From NCBI RefSeq assembly GCF_002906165.1, contig NZ_PPCN01000001.1, positions 1,302,001-1,366,000 of the forward strand: a DNA stretch of 64,000 nucleotides. The letters run 5' to 3'. This document shows positions 16,344-26,917 of this stretch, piece by piece. The notes beneath the pieces are model-generated. The model was not told where the DNA came from. It worked only from the letters and a program-made list of their open reading frames with translations, and searched no databases. Every line of letters starts with the position of its first letter. Within the stretch, counting starts at the first letter, position 1. Position numbers and translations under genes: made by a program. This DNA comes from Roseibium marinum (GTDB taxonomy: Bacteria > Pseudomonadota > Alphaproteobacteria > Rhizobiales > Stappiaceae).

Positions 16344-17201
16344 GTGTTTTCAACCATACGCAGTTTTCTCCCCAAACCCTTGCGTGACGACAAGACGGTC
16401 ATTCCGGTCGTCCGCCTTCAGGGCACAATCGCCACGCCCGGACCCATGCGGTCCAGCCTTTCCCTGTCGACCGTGGCCTTGCCCCTGGAGAAGGCGTTTT
16501 CGGTGAAAAAGGCTCCCGCCGTTGCGCTGATCGTCAATTCGCCGGGAGGGTCCCCCGTCCAGTCGCGCCTGATCTTCAAACGGATTCGCGATCTGGCGAA
16601 GGAGAAGGAAAAGGACGTCCTGGTCTTCGTCGAGGACGTCGCGGCCAGCGGCGGCTATCTGATTTCCCTGGCTGGCGATGAAATCTTTGTCGATCCGTCC
16701 TCGATCGTCGGCTCGATCGGGGTGGTGGCCGCCGGATTCGGCTTCACGGAAATGATCGGCAAGATCGGCGTCGAACGTCGCGTGTATACCGCAGGCGAGA
16801 AGAAAGTCATTCTCGATCCGTTTCAGCCGGAAGTGCCGGAAGATGTCGAATATCTGAAAGGCCTGCAGCAGGAAATTCACGAGACGTTCGTCGACCTCGT
16901 CAAATCGCGCCGCGGAGACGTTCTGACCGACGATCCGGATCTGTTCAGCGGCAAGTTCTGGACTGGGCGCACTGCCATTCAGCTTGGTCTGGCCGATGCC
17001 ATCGGAGATGTCAGAAGCGTGTTGAAGGAACGCTACGGCGAAAAAGCAGAGCCCAGGCTGATTTCGGCGCCGCGTGGCCTTTTCGGCCGCAGGACCGGTC
17101 TTGGTCTGGGACTGTCCGGCCAAAGGCTGACGGAGGGCCTTGGTGAGGATTTGATCTCGGCAATTGAAAACAGGTCGCTCTGGATGCGCTATGGTCTATG
17201 A
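16344..17201 (+). CDS. S49 family signal-peptide-peptidase-like serine protease
   Basis: 285 residues from a GTG at 16344, chosen because GAGG lies upstream and the sequence before it is not protein-like; an in-frame TTG exists at 16272. The S49 (SppA/SohB) core is clear: PAVALIVNSPGGSPVQSRLIFKRIRDL, then VEDVAASGGYLISLAGDEIF, where the serine of ASGGY is the nucleophile, and VGSIGVV. The catalytic lysine is probably in AGEKKVILDPF. No membrane anchor is apparent, as in compact alphaproteobacterial members. It probably digests cleaved signal peptides or membrane fragments. The small gene at 17248 follows after 46 bp. Confidence 0.88.
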   Translation: MFSTIRSFLPKPLRDDKTVIPVVRLQGTIATPGPMRSSLSLSTVALPLEKAFSVKKAPAVALIVNSPGGSPVQSRLIFKRIRDLAKEKEKDVLVFVEDVAASGGYLISLAGDEIFVDPSSIVGSIGVVAAGFGFTEMIGKIGVERRVYTAGEKKVILDPFQPEVPEDVEYLKGLQQEIHETFVDLVKSRRGDVLTDDPDLFSGKFWTGRTAIQLGLADAIGDVRSVLKERYGEKAEPRLISAPRGLFGRRTGLGLGLSGQRLTEGLGEDLISAIENRSLWMRYGL

Positions 17202-17247
17202 TCGGACTGAGTGCTGTATCCGCGGAAGGCCATAAAGGGGAACGATT

Positions 17248-17433
17248 ATGACTGAATTGATAGGTGTGGCCGCGCTCGCGGTGGGGGGGTACTGGATCGT
17301 GCAGCGGCTCAAGCGCAAGATGGCCGAAGTGGAAAATCACATCTCCAGGGCAGCGGCGAAGGCCGATCCCAATGGCCGTGGAACCAAGCTGATCCTGGAT
17401 CCCGAAAGCGGCAAATACAAGCCGAAGGCGTAG
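17248..17433 (+). CDS. Small conserved membrane-anchored protein
   Basis: 61 residues, with AAAGGGGAAC before the ATG. It has one N-terminal hydrophobic span (MTELIGVAALAVGGYWIVQ), then a basic and charged tail (RLKRKMAEVENHIS) that ends GTKLILDPESGKYKPKA. The single-span architecture, the good ribosome-binding site and the position just behind the S49 peptidase gene suggest a real gene, perhaps a partner of the peptidase. No function can be assigned. Confidence 0.72.
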   Translation: MTELIGVAALAVGGYWIVQRLKRKMAEVENHISRAAAKADPNGRGTKLILDPESGKYKPKA

Positions 17434-17475
17434 GCGGGCTGGGCCGGTCAGCCCACGCCCGGCATCAAACATGCT

Positions 17476-18867
17476 CTATTCTGTGGCCGCCGCCAGGAAC
17501 AATCCCCACCGCGCCGGACCGTTACGGGCCCTGACGGTCAGCATTGTCAGCGTCAGCAGGACCAGCAGAGCCTCGCCCAGAGGACTGGCAAGCCAGATGC
17601 CGCTCTCACCTGCCAGGAGTGGCAGTACGAGGACAAGCGGCAGAAAGAACAGATAGGGTTTGGCAAGGCTCAGGAGGGCCGCACGCCCGGCATCTCCCAC
17701 AGCCTGAAAATACATCGCGACGACAAGCAGAGGCCCTGCCGCGAAATAGAGCGCGGTCATTGTCGGCAGGATGCGCGCAACCTCGCCGGCGACCGCCGGA
17801 TCTGCCACGAACATGAGCCCGATCGGGCCAGCGAAGAGCGACAGGACCATCTGCACGCTCACGCAATAGAGGAGTGCTGCGGCGAGGCCGAGACGCAGCG
17901 TATCGTCCGAGCGCCGCCAGAGCCCGGCGCCGTAATTGTTGCCGATCATTGCCTGAAGCGCCTGGGTGAGCCCCAGAAACGGCAGATACGCGAATGTCAT
18001 GATGCGCGTTATGATCCCGAAAGCCGCCACGGTGGTTTCGTAGCCGGGAGCTTCCATGTGCTGCAGCATCGCGAAGGTTGCCGCGGAACCGAGCGCGATC
18101 CCCATGAAACTCAGGCTTTGGGGAGCGCCCAGGGCCAGAATGGCGGACCATTGCGCAAATGGCGGGAACCTGACCAGCGCGCCGGGTTTCAGAACCGTCC
18201 GGCCGCGCAGCCGGAAACCGAGCAGCAGGGCAAAAGCGAGCAATTGCGCGAGCGCGGTTCCGTAAGCGGTGCCGGCAACGCCGAAGTCGAGTATGCCGAC
18301 CAGCACGAAATTGAAGCCGATATTCACCACCGAAACAAACAGGCTCAGACCTGCCATCAGTGTCACCCGGCCTTCATTGCGCAAGGCGTCGGCATTGATG
18401 GAAAGCACCAACAGGAGCGGCGAAAACCAGACGGTGATCGACAGATATGTGTAGGCCATGCCGGCAATCCGGGCCGATCCTTCCGCCGCCGCGAACGTCA
18501 TGTCCCGGCCCAGGATCAGATAAAGCGCGATGACCAGGGCGGATATGCAGAGCGCCAGCCAGTGAGCCCCTGCGAAGACGGCTTGCGTGGCCTCGGTCCG
18601 CCCGCCGCCAAGGTGTCTGGCGAGTACGCTCGACATGCCACTGGACACAAGCGTCGCGAGCGCGGCCAGCAGCATATAGGCCGGGAACATCAGCGTGACG
18701 GCGCTGAGGGCGTCGGGGCCGACGAAGATGCCGAGAAAAACGGCATCTGCCACCGTGAGCAGGCCGTTCATGCTCATGACGAAGATGATCGGCAGGGCGG
18801 TCCTGGCGAGGGTGCCGGCCAGCGGCCCCTGCGTATAGACGTTCATGCGGAAAGTGTCAGACGACAT
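17476..18867 (-). CDS. MATE family efflux transporter
   Basis: 463 residues from the ATG at 18867, which has GGAG 8 bases upstream; an in-frame ATG at 18888 lacks one. Twelve hydrophobic spans are visible in two halves. RTALPIIFVMSMNGLLTVADAVFLG near the N-terminus and APQSLSFMGIALGSAATFAMLQHM near the middle are the repeated MATE entry motifs, and IGNNYGAG is typical of the second half. It is an inner-membrane Na+ or H+ antiporter for drugs or metabolites; the substrate cannot be predicted. It is convergent with the small gene ending at 17433. Confidence 0.92.
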   Translation of the reverse strand: MSSDTFRMNVYTQGPLAGTLARTALPIIFVMSMNGLLTVADAVFLGIFVGPDALSAVTLMFPAYMLLAALATLVSSGMSSVLARHLGGGRTEATQAVFAGAHWLALCISALVIALYLILGRDMTFAAAEGSARIAGMAYTYLSITVWFSPLLLVLSINADALRNEGRVTLMAGLSLFVSVVNIGFNFVLVGILDFGVAGTAYGTALAQLLAFALLLGFRLRGRTVLKPGALVRFPPFAQWSAILALGAPQSLSFMGIALGSAATFAMLQHMEAPGYETTVAAFGIITRIMTFAYLPFLGLTQALQAMIGNNYGAGLWRRSDDTLRLGLAAALLYCVSVQMVLSLFAGPIGLMFVADPAVAGEVARILPTMTALYFAAGPLLVVAMYFQAVGDAGRAALLSLAKPYLFFLPLVLVLPLLAGESGIWLASPLGEALLVLLTLTMLTVRARNGPARWGLFLAAATE

Positions 18868-19220
18868 TCCTGTCTCCGTTCGTGACATTTCGCAAAGGAG
18901 GAGGGGCCCGCATTGCCACCAGCACGAAATGCATGGAGCAGAAAAAAGTCGTCAAAGTCAGATCTTCACCAGGACGGCAGCGTCCGCGGGCGGCAGGTGT
19001 CTGAAACCGGACCCGCTTGATACGTGCCGGCCGTTGCGGCGTCAATCCTGTTTCGCTGAAAGGGAATGCGGACAGACTGAAACAGTCAACCGGATTTGGG
19101 ACCGGTGGCTATAAGCAGGCCCGGCCTGCCTGTCTTGACGTTCCGCGCGCATCGTGGCACCTCTCGCCCCGAAACGGCGGATCTTGTCTCACCGGCCCAG
19201 CACATTTGCGGAAGTCCTTC
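18868..19220. other. Intergenic region before glyQ
   Basis: 353 bases between the divergent MATE and glyQ genes. No gene, riboswitch or clear repeat was recognised. It must hold promoters for both neighbours. Confidence 0.5.
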
Positions 19221-20189
19221 ATGTCGAGCGAAACTCTCCCGGCGCATATGCGTCCGGAAAATTCCTTCCAGGGCCTGATCCTGACCCTGCAGCGTTACTG
19301 GGCCGACCAGGGTTGTGTCGTTCTCCAGCCCTATGACATGGAAGTCGGCGCCGGGACGTTTCATCCGGCCACCACCTTGCGCTCGCTCGGTCCGCGCCCG
19401 TGGAAGGCGGCCTATGTGCAGCCGTCCCGCCGCCCAACCGACGGCCGCTACGGCGAGAATCCCAACCGGCTGCAGCACTATTACCAGTTTCAGGTGATCC
19501 TAAAGCCGTCGCCGCCGGACTTGCAGGACCTCTACCTGAATTCGCTTTATGCCATCGGGCTTGATCCCAAGGTGCACGACATCCGTTTCGTCGAGGACGA
19601 CTGGGAAAGCCCGACCCTCGGTGCGTGGGGGCTCGGCTGGGAGTGCTGGTGCGACGGCATGGAAGTCTCCCAGTTCACCTATTTCCAGCAGGTGGCGGGC
19701 TTTGAATGCACGCCGGTCTCGGGCGAATTGACCTACGGTCTTGAACGCCTTGCCATGTATATCCAGGGCGTCGACAACGTTTACGAGCTCAACTACAACG
19801 GCAGGCAAGGCGACGAAAAGGTCACCTATGGCGATGTCTTCCTGCAGGCCGAACAGGAATATTCCAGGCATAATTTCGAGCACGCGGATACCGAAATTCT
19901 GTTCCGGCATTTCAAGGACGCGGAAACGGAATGCAAGGCGCTTCTCGATGCGGGCGCCAGGGCGCGCGAGGCGGCGGGGGCAAACGTGCACCAGGTGGTG
20001 CTGCCCGCCTATGACCAGTGCATCAAGGCAAGCCACGCGTTCAACCTGCTCGACGCGCGCGGCGTGATCTCGGTCACCGAGCGCCAGAGCTACATCCTGC
20101 GCGTCCGCGAACTCGCCAAGGCCTGCGGTGCGGCCTTCCTGGAAACGGAAGCCGGCGGTGTCGGCTATGACAACAGGGCCGGCGGATAA
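19221..20189 (+). CDS. glyQ: Glycyl-tRNA synthetase alpha subunit
   Basis: 322 residues from the ATG at 19221. [63 protein letters not shown] and [22 protein letters not shown] are hallmark segments of GlyQ, the catalytic class II subunit that activates glycine with ATP. The length is normal. The alpha2beta2 enzyme needs GlyS, which here lies 4.2 kb downstream after three unrelated genes. The frame is open upstream to 19017 but that extension is not GlyQ-like. Confidence 0.97.
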   Translation: MSSETLPAHMRPENSFQGLILTLQRYWADQGCVVLQPYDMEVGAGTFHPATTLRSLGPRPWKAAYVQPSRRPTDGRYGENPNRLQHYYQFQVILKPSPPDLQDLYLNSLYAIGLDPKVHDIRFVEDDWESPTLGAWGLGWECWCDGMEVSQFTYFQQVAGFECTPVSGELTYGLERLAMYIQGVDNVYELNYNGRQGDEKVTYGDVFLQAEQEYSRHNFEHADTEILFRHFKDAETECKALLDAGARAREAAGANVHQVVLPAYDQCIKASHAFNLLDARGVISVTERQSYILRVRELAKACGAAFLETEAGGVGYDNRAGG

Positions 20190-20306
20190 ACGGCTGGGGT
20201 GTGTTGCAGATTACAGTTTGTCGTTTGAAACCGGGCAGGGCATTGGAACAGGATGACAAGCCCGGGTGCAGTGGGTAGCCTTCGATCAAATTTCTCGGAG
20301 GGTTTC

Positions 20307-20864
20307 ATGATCGCCTGGTTCATTCTTGCATTTCTGGTCGCTCTCTCGGTTTTTGCAGTCGTTCTTTACAACGCTCTCGTCCGCAAACGGCAGATGGTGC
20401 AGGAAGGCTGGAGTGGCATCGATGTCCAGCTCAAGCGCCGGGCCAATCTGGTTCCCAATCTGGTGGAAACGGTCAAGGGGTATGCCACCCACGAAACGGA
20501 GACGCTGGACAAGGTCACCGATCTGCGCACGCGCGCCAACTCGTTGTCCCGGGACGACGTCGCGGGCCGTGCCGAAGCCGAAGGACAGCTCTCCCTTGCG
20601 CTGGGCAGGCTCTTTGCGGTGGCCGAGGCTTATCCGGATCTGAAGGCCAGCCGCAATTTTTCCGATCTGCACCAGTCTCTGGATGAAATCGAAAACGCCA
20701 TCCAGATGGCCCGCCGCTATTACAACGGTGCCGTCCGTGGACTGAATGTGGCGGTGGAGAGTTTTCCCTCCAACCTGATCGCCAGCCGGTTCAAATTTGA
20801 AAAAGCAGACTATTTCGAGATCGAGGACGAAGCCGAAAGGGCCGTGCCCAAGGTCGCGTTTTAA
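20307..20864 (+). CDS. lemA: LemA family protein
   Basis: 185 residues from the ATG at 20307, with CGGAGGG upstream. One N-terminal transmembrane helix ([25 protein letters not shown]) leads into the conserved LemA helical core: [36 protein letters not shown], then [35 protein letters not shown]. LemA proteins sit in the inner membrane and are often paired with a DUF2207 protein, as here, with a 28-bp gap. The exact role is unknown; envelope stress or protein quality control has been proposed for the family. Confidence 0.93.
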   Translation: MIAWFILAFLVALSVFAVVLYNALVRKRQMVQEGWSGIDVQLKRRANLVPNLVETVKGYATHETETLDKVTDLRTRANSLSRDDVAGRAEAEGQLSLALGRLFAVAEAYPDLKASRNFSDLHQSLDEIENAIQMARRYYNGAVRGLNVAVESFPSNLIASRFKFEKADYFEIEDEAERAVPKVAF

Positions 20865-20892
20865 GCATTTACAGATCCCGGGAGGCCTTGCC

Positions 20893-22842
20893 ATGACATC
20901 CTGCCGTTCTTTCATACGCGGCCTCGCGGTGCTGTTTCTCGTGATCGTTGCCGGGAGCAATTCCCACGCCGAGGAGCGGATAAAACGCTATGTCTCGACT
21001 GTCGAGGTCGCCGGGGACGGCACCTTGAGCGTTACGGAAACGATCACCGTCAAGGCGGAGGGCGACAAGATCGAGCGGGGGATCTTCCGGGATTTTCCGT
21101 TGCAGGCGGAGGGACCGAACGGCCGCCTCTACGAGGTCGGCTTCAAATTGCTTTCCGTGAAGCAGGACGGGCAGCCGGCCCCGCATTTCACCAGACGCAA
21201 CAGCAAAGGTATCCGCATCTATATCGGTGAGGAGCACGTGCTGCTGGAACCGGGCGACTACACATACACGATAGAATACGAAACCGACCGGCAGATCCGG
21301 TTTTTCGATGATCACGACGAGGTTTACTGGAACGCGACCGGCAACGAGTGGGCCTTTCCGATAGACGAGGTGATTGCCCGGATCGTTTTGCCAAAGGGCG
21401 TCAAAGCCACCGGCTGGACCGCCTTTACCGGCAGACGCGGCGAAACCGGCAAGGATTTTGAAGCGCATACCGCCGAAGACGGGCGGGAGGTGATTTTCTC
21501 GACCACAAAGGTTCTCTGGTACTATTCGGGGCTGACGGTTGCCGTGAAATTTCCCAAGGGCGCAATCCGGCCGCCGTCGGAAGCCGAACAGTTCCGCTAT
21601 TTCCTCAGTGACTACCGCTCGGAACTGATCGGGGGCGTGGGGATAAGCTTCGTCCTCTTCTATTATCTTCTTGCCTGGTGGTTCGTCGGCCGGGACCCGC
21701 ATCGCGGCGTTGTGTTTCCCAGGTTCAAACCACCCACCGGGATCTCGCCGGCTCTCAGCACCTATATCGCCAACCGCGGCTTCGCCAAGGGCGGCTGGGT
21801 GGCGCTGTCTGCCGCCTGCCTCAATCTGGCGGTCAAGAAGCGCCTGCGGCTGAAGGAGGACGACGGCGACGTGACACTGACCCTGACGGCGGAGAAGGGC
21901 CGCATTGCCGGCTTCGGGCTGCCGAAGGGGGAGGCTGTCCTGGAAAGCTATCTGAGCAAGCGCAAACGTCCGTTGAAGCTCGACAAACGCCACGGCAAGT
22001 CGATCATCACGCTCGGGTCGAAATTCCGCAGTGCCATAGAAAAGGAAAGCCGCAACGTCTTTTTCAGATCCAACAGGATCTTTCTTATCGTGGGTGTCCT
22101 TCTGAGCCTCGCCGCCATTGTCGCCCTGCTCGTCTATGGAACACTTCAGAACGATCAGTCCAATTTCGTGATCATTTTCATGGTGTTTTCCATTTTTGCT
22201 TCGTTCGTCTCCGTGTCGATTGGAAGGGACGTTATCCGTGTTGCCGACATGAAGCTGCGCATAGCGCTGATCTTCGGCATTTTCGGTGTTGCCATTTTCG
22301 CGGCGGCGGCCGGTGCGTTTCAGTTTACCGGCGGCTTTGAAACCGTTCCCGTCTTCCCGTTCATCGCGGCGGCGCTGATTGCGCTGAACATCCTGTTCTT
22401 TTTCCTGATGGGCGCTCCGACCGTGGTGGGGCGTCAGGCGCTCGACGAAATCGAGGGTCTCAGGCTCTATCTGACCGTTGCCGAACAGGACCGCCTCAAT
22501 ATGAGCGATGCGCCGGATATGAGCACCGGCCATTTCGAGGAGCTTCTGCCCTATGCGGTCGCGCTGGGCGTCGAAAGACCATGGACGAAGGCCTTCGAAG
22601 GCTGGCTGGCAACGGCCGCCGGGGCGGCGGCAGCGGCCAGCTATCACCCGAACTGGTATTCGGGAAGAACCTTCGATGCGCGTGACATTTCCGACAGCAT
22701 CGGCTCGACCGCAAGTTCCATGGCCGGATCCTTCCGCTCGTCGCTGCCCGCGCCCAAATCCTCCAGTTCGGGCTTCTCGGGTGGCTCTTCCGGCGGGTCT
22801 TCCGGCGGCGGCGGCGGCGGGGGAGGCGGTGGCGGCTGGTAA
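20893..22842 (+). CDS. DUF2207 membrane protein with glycine-rich C-terminus
   Basis: 649 residues from the ATG at 20893, with GGGAGG upstream. A signal peptide ends near HAEERIKRY. The exported DUF2207 domain follows ([43 protein letters not shown]). A membrane span near residue 250 is followed by a cytoplasmic segment, then two or three spans between about 395 and 510. The tail is a Ser/Gly-rich run ending in eleven glycines and Trp. Such tails are usual in DUF2207 proteins paired with LemA. It is probably co-transcribed with lemA. Function unknown. Confidence 0.88.
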   Translation: MTSCRSFIRGLAVLFLVIVAGSNSHAEERIKRYVSTVEVAGDGTLSVTETITVKAEGDKIERGIFRDFPLQAEGPNGRLYEVGFKLLSVKQDGQPAPHFTRRNSKGIRIYIGEEHVLLEPGDYTYTIEYETDRQIRFFDDHDEVYWNATGNEWAFPIDEVIARIVLPKGVKATGWTAFTGRRGETGKDFEAHTAEDGREVIFSTTKVLWYYSGLTVAVKFPKGAIRPPSEAEQFRYFLSDYRSELIGGVGISFVLFYYLLAWWFVGRDPHRGVVFPRFKPPTGISPALSTYIANRGFAKGGWVALSAACLNLAVKKRLRLKEDDGDVTLTLTAEKGRIAGFGLPKGEAVLESYLSKRKRPLKLDKRHGKSIITLGSKFRSAIEKESRNVFFRSNRIFLIVGVLLSLAAIVALLVYGTLQNDQSNFVIIFMVFSIFASFVSVSIGRDVIRVADMKLRIALIFGIFGVAIFAAAAGAFQFTGGFETVPVFPFIAAALIALNILFFFLMGAPTVVGRQALDEIEGLRLYLTVAEQDRLNMSDAPDMSTGHFEELLPYAVALGVERPWTKAFEGWLATAAGAAAAASYHPNWYSGRTFDARDISDSIGSTASSMAGSFRSSLPAPKSSSSGFSGGSSGGSSGGGGGGGGGGGW

Positions 22843-22927
22843 ACCGCTTGCATATTCACCCTGGGGAAGATTGAATTGAGCCCGAGTGTGCCCGTTGTCG
22901 GAGGCCGCATGAAATGCAGGTGGGAAG

Positions 22928-24148
22928 ATGACGGAAGAGGCGCTGCCGCTCAGCGAATTCGTAAGCTTCAACCTGGCGATCCTGGTTTATTTCCTCGGTG
23001 TCCGGCTGAACAAGAAAATCCCGTTTCTGCGCCATTACAATATCCCTGAACCGGTTTCCGGCGGATTGCTGGTGGCCGTGCTGGCATTCATTGTCTTCCT
23101 TGCCCTCGATACCGAAATCAGCTTCTCCCTGCAGTCGCGGGACTATCTGCTCTACTGCTTCTTCACCGCGATCGGATTGAATGCCCGCTTCGGAGACCTG
23201 GTCAAGGGCGGCAAGCCGCTGTTGATCCTGCTGTGCCTGACCGTCGGCTATATGCTGCTGCAGAACGTCGTCGGCACGTCGATCGCCGCGGTGCTGGGGC
23301 TGCCGGTCGGCTTCGGCCTTCTGGGCGGAACGGTTTCCCTTGTCGGCGGACACGGCACGGCGATCGCCTGGGGCCCGAAGCTGGTGGCCGACTACGGGGT
23401 TGCGGGGGCGGTGGAAATCGGCGCGGCCACGGCAACGCTCGGCCTTGTTGCCGCAAGTCTGCTGGGTGGCCCGATCGGAAATTACCTGATCGAGAAACGA
23501 GGGGCGAAGCCGGATCCCGGCCGCCCGCAGGAAGCGCCCATTATCGGTATCGAGACCGCCCGCGAAGCGGACGCCAGGGTCACCCATACGGGTCTGATGC
23601 GCTCCCTGCTGGTACTGAACGTTGCAATCGCGCTCGGCGTTGGGCTTCAGGAGGCCCTGGAGGTGGGTGTCGGTCTGGATTTGCCGGTCTTTGTCGTCTG
23701 CCTGTTCTGCGGCATCGTGCTGTCCAACTCCGTTCCCCTGGTGTTCCGCAAGATGACCTGGCCCGCGGGGTCGCAGTCGCTCGCGGTGATCTCCGATCTG
23801 GCGCTTGGGATCTTTCTGACCATGTCGCTGATGAGCCTGCAGCTCTGGACCCTTGCCGGGCTGGCCGGGCCGATGCTGCTGATCCTGTTCATGCAGATCG
23901 TCATCGCAGCGCTTTTCATCATTCTGGCCGTCTTTCCCCTCATGGGCAGGGATTACAACGCGGCGGTTCTCGGCGCGGGTTTTGCCGGCTTCGCCCTTGG
24001 AGCAACGCCGACAGCCATTGCCAACATGACCGCGGTCACCAAGCGCTACGGCCCGGCGACGCAGGCGTTCCTCATCCTGCCGCTGGTCTCCGCGTTTTTT
24101 GTCGATCTGGCGAACGCGCTGATAATACTGCTGTTCCTGGGCGGCTGA
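22928..24148 (+). CDS. gltS: Sodium/glutamate symporter (GltS type)
   Basis: 406 residues with about ten spans. FNLAILVYFLGVRLNKKIPFLRHYNIPEPVSGGLLVAV at the N-terminus is the GltS signature, GLLGGTVSLVGGHGTAIAWGP is the first re-entrant loop and GFAGFALGATPTAIANMTAV the second, inverted copy. These GGH and GATPTA loops form the Na+/glutamate path. It imports glutamate with sodium across the inner membrane. It is 85 bp behind the DUF2207 gene and could be the last gene of that operon. Substrate specificity is inferred from the family. Confidence 0.92.
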   Translation: MTEEALPLSEFVSFNLAILVYFLGVRLNKKIPFLRHYNIPEPVSGGLLVAVLAFIVFLALDTEISFSLQSRDYLLYCFFTAIGLNARFGDLVKGGKPLLILLCLTVGYMLLQNVVGTSIAAVLGLPVGFGLLGGTVSLVGGHGTAIAWGPKLVADYGVAGAVEIGAATATLGLVAASLLGGPIGNYLIEKRGAKPDPGRPQEAPIIGIETAREADARVTHTGLMRSLLVLNVAIALGVGLQEALEVGVGLDLPVFVVCLFCGIVLSNSVPLVFRKMTWPAGSQSLAVISDLALGIFLTMSLMSLQLWTLAGLAGPMLLILFMQIVIAALFIILAVFPLMGRDYNAAVLGAGFAGFALGATPTAIANMTAVTKRYGPATQAFLILPLVSAFFVDLANALIILLFLGG

Positions 24149-24413
24149 GCCTGCCCCGGCCTGTCGCGCAGGGTGACGGGCTCAGTCCATACCCTGGATG
24201 ATCCTGAAAAATTCTGAAGCTAGACTGTGTTTGAATTTCGCATGTATTTGCTGATGAAGGGCGAAAACGGATTTTCAAGTATAGGGAGACAAAGCCTTGC
24301 TGAGACGGTGCCCGGTGGGAAGGGAAAGGGGGTGACAAGAGGTCAATGACTTGGTAACGGACGCGCAACCCATTTTCCGTGGCGTCCCGCCAAGACCGAA
24401 GGCCCTAATCTTC
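24149..24413. other. Intergenic region before glyS
   Basis: 265 bases without a recognised gene. It must contain the glyS promoter if glyS is not read from the gltS operon. No terminator or riboswitch was seen. Confidence 0.45.
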
Positions 24414-26669
24414 ATGCCCGATCTTCTGCTTGAGCTGTTCAGCGAAGAAATTCCGGCCCGTATGCAACGCAAGGCGGCCGAAGATCTCAAATCCCTTGTG
24501 ACCAATGCCCTGGTGGAGGCGGGTCTGCCCTATGAGGGCGCCAAGGCTTTCGCCACGCCGCGGCGTCTGGCGCTGCATGTGGCGGGCGTTCCGGCCGGTT
24601 CCGCCGCAACCCGCGAAGAACGCAAGGGACCGCGCGTCGGTTCTCCGGAAAAAGCCGTCGAGGGCTTTCTGCGGGGCGCCGGTCTTTCCTTGGTGGAAGA
24701 AGCGTCAATTCATAGCGACCCGAAAAAGGGCGAGTTCTATGTGGCGGTGATCGAGAAACCGGGCCGGCCTGCTATCGACATCATCGCCGAATTCATGCCC
24801 GGGATCCTGCGCAATTTTCCGTGGCCGAAATCCATGCGCTGGGGATCGACTTCGACCCGCTGGGTGCGTCCGCTGCATTCCATCATCGCGACCTTCGGTC
24901 CGGAAACGGAAGATCCGGATGTCGTGCCGTTCGAATTCGACGGCATTCAGGCGGGCAAGACCACGCGCGGCCACCGCTTCCTCGCCAACGAGTCCTTCGC
25001 CGTCCGCCGTTTCGACGACTACGCGACCGGGCTTGAAAAGCACAAGGTGGTGCTGGATGCGGACCGCCGGAAGGAAATCATTCTCAACGACGCCAAGGAC
25101 CGGGCGCTGGCTCTGGGTCTCGACCTGGTCGAGGACCCGGGGCTACTTGAGGAAGTGGCCGGCCTCGTCGAGTGGCCTGTGGTGCTGACAGGCAGTTTCG
25201 ATGCGGACTTTCTGACGATCCCGGACGAATGCATTCAGCTCACCATCCGGGTCAACCAGAAATGCTTTGTCCTCAAGAACCCGAATACCGGACGCCTCGC
25301 CAACAGGTTCGCGCTTGTGTCCAACCTCGTCGCCGAGGATGACGGCAAGATGATTGTCGCCGGCAACGAAAAGGTTATCCGGGCCCGGCTTTCCGATGCG
25401 CGCTTCTTCTGGGATACGGACCTGAAGTCCAGGCTCTCCAACAACCTGCCGAAACTCGATGACGTGAAGTTTCACGAAAAGCTCGGCAGCGTCGGCGAAC
25501 GGGTGAAGCGCCTGATCGCACTCTCCGCCGAATTTGCTCCCCTCGTCGGCGCCGATGAGACGAAGGCGAAACGCGCCGCGGAACTGGCCAAGGCCGACCT
25601 CGTCTCGCATATGGTCTTCGAATTCCCGGAACTGCAGGGCCTGATGGGCCGCTATTATGCGACCGCGCAAGGCGAGGATGCTTCCGTCGCCACAGCCATC
25701 GAGGAACACTACAAGCCGCAGGGGCCGAGCGACAGCGTGCCCACCGACGCCGTTGCCGTTGCTGTGGCCCTTGCGGAAAAGCTCGACCTGCTCGCCGGTT
25801 TCTGGGCGATTGACGAAAAGCCGACCGGTTCCAAGGACCCTTACGCGCTGCGCCGCGCGGCTCTGGGGATCATCCGGATCGTGCTGGAGAACAACTTACG
25901 ACTGTCATTGCGGGATATCTTCTTGCGACACGATAGTCTCATAGCTCTCCAGCAACACCTCTCTGGCACCGTTTATACCAGCTATAAGACAGAAGATAAC
26001 GCCGGCAATAGAGTTGATCTGCTAGGGTTGACCCTCGACGGATTAGATGATGCGCTAGCAGTGGAGCTTTTGACTTCTGGAAATGGCTGTTTGAGCGATG
26101 AGGAGCCAAATATTGAGTACCGTCAGTCAAGCGAAGTTTTGGCTAAAGAGCTCCTGTCGTTTCTTGCCGACCGCCTGAAGGTCCACCTGAAGGACGAGGG
26201 CGCCCGCCACGACCTGATCGATGCGATATTCGCCCTTGACGGCCAGGACGACCTGCTGATGGTCGTCAGGCGCGTCGAGGCGCTTGGAAAATTCGTTTCC
26301 TCCGACGACGGCGTGAACCTGCTGGCCGGTTACAAGCGCGCGGTCAACATTCTCAAGGCCGAGGAAAAGAAGGATGCCGCACCGGTCGCGGGCAAGCCGC
26401 ATGCCGATCACTTTCAGGAGCAGGCCGAAATCGATCTGGCCGCCGCGATCGACACCGCACGGGCGGAAGCCGCCGATGCGGTGAAGGCCGAGGACTTCGA
26501 AGGGGCTATGGAAGCGCTGTCCAGATTGCGGGCGCCGGTCGACAGGTTTTTCGAGGATATCCTGGTGAATGCCGACGATCCCGTTTTGCGCATGAACCGC
26601 CTCCAGCTCCTCGCCGAAATTCGCGACGCGACCCATGTCGTGGCGGATTTCTCCAAGGTGGCCGGGTGA
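24414..26669 (+). CDS. glyS: Glycyl-tRNA synthetase beta subunit with an in-frame insertion
   Basis: 751 residues from the ATG at 24414 ([24 protein letters not shown] is the canonical GlyS start). [28 protein letters not shown] and the HD-like [15 protein letters not shown] segment are all conserved, and the C-terminal anticodon-binding part ([24 protein letters not shown]) follows. Between these last two, about 75 residues (about 497-580) are encoded by DNA of roughly 48-50% GC against about 65% around it. By comparison with E. coli GlyS as remembered, about 50 of them are extra. Reading frame is kept, so the protein is probably functional. Confidence 0.95.
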   Translation: MPDLLLELFSEEIPARMQRKAAEDLKSLVTNALVEAGLPYEGAKAFATPRRLALHVAGVPAGSAATREERKGPRVGSPEKAVEGFLRGAGLSLVEEASIHSDPKKGEFYVAVIEKPGRPAIDIIAEFMPGILRNFPWPKSMRWGSTSTRWVRPLHSIIATFGPETEDPDVVPFEFDGIQAGKTTRGHRFLANESFAVRRFDDYATGLEKHKVVLDADRRKEIILNDAKDRALALGLDLVEDPGLLEEVAGLVEWPVVLTGSFDADFLTIPDECIQLTIRVNQKCFVLKNPNTGRLANRFALVSNLVAEDDGKMIVAGNEKVIRARLSDARFFWDTDLKSRLSNNLPKLDDVKFHEKLGSVGERVKRLIALSAEFAPLVGADETKAKRAAELAKADLVSHMVFEFPELQGLMGRYYATAQGEDASVATAIEEHYKPQGPSDSVPTDAVAVAVALAEKLDLLAGFWAIDEKPTGSKDPYALRRAALGIIRIVLENNLRLSLRDIFLRHDSLIALQQHLSGTVYTSYKTEDNAGNRVDLLGLTLDGLDDALAVELLTSGNGCLSDEEPNIEYRQSSEVLAKELLSFLADRLKVHLKDEGARHDLIDAIFALDGQDDLLMVVRRVEALGKFVSSDDGVNLLAGYKRAVNILKAEEKKDAAPVAGKPHADHFQEQAEIDLAAAIDTARAEAADAVKAEDFEGAMEALSRLRAPVDRFFEDILVNADDPVLRMNRLQLLAEIRDATHVVADFSKVAG
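25900..26155 (+). other. AT-richer in-frame insertion inside glyS
   Basis: Hand counts give about 48-50% GC for 25921-26160 against about 65% for the following 60 bases. Codon choice also changes: many TTG, CTA, ATA, AGT and GAT codons appear. The frame stays open through the whole stretch. The encoded segment is acidic and low in recognisable motifs. Boundaries are approximate, and no target duplication or terminal repeat was found by eye. Confidence 0.6.
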
Positions 26670-26706
26670 TCCGGTAGAAAGCGGAGTGAACTGCCTTCGG
26701 AGCGTG

Positions 26707-26864
26707 GGATACCCCCACCCCTAACCCCTCCCCACAAGGGGGAGGGGAATACCGCCGTGAATGGGGCGGCGCTTCCTGTGTCAGAGACCATGAATTGTAA
26801 AATGGCTATGCCAGTCGCCGCAGCCTGATCCCCCTCCCCCTTGTGGGGAGGGGTGGGGGTATCC
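26707..26864. repeat. GC-rich inverted repeat after glyS
   Basis: The block at 26707-26748 (starts GGATACCCCCACCCCT) recurs inverted at 26829-26864 (ends GTGGGGGTATCC). The inner CCACAAGGGGGAGGGG is shared, and about 80 bases separate the arms. It would form a long stem-loop between convergent glyS and the MFS gene. Such C/G-rich intergenic palindromes are common in this bacterial group. Confidence 0.75.
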
Positions 26865-26917
26865 GAACTCTCGAAAATCATGGTGTTCCAGACAGACCCC
26901 TTTTCGTCCGACCTGCC

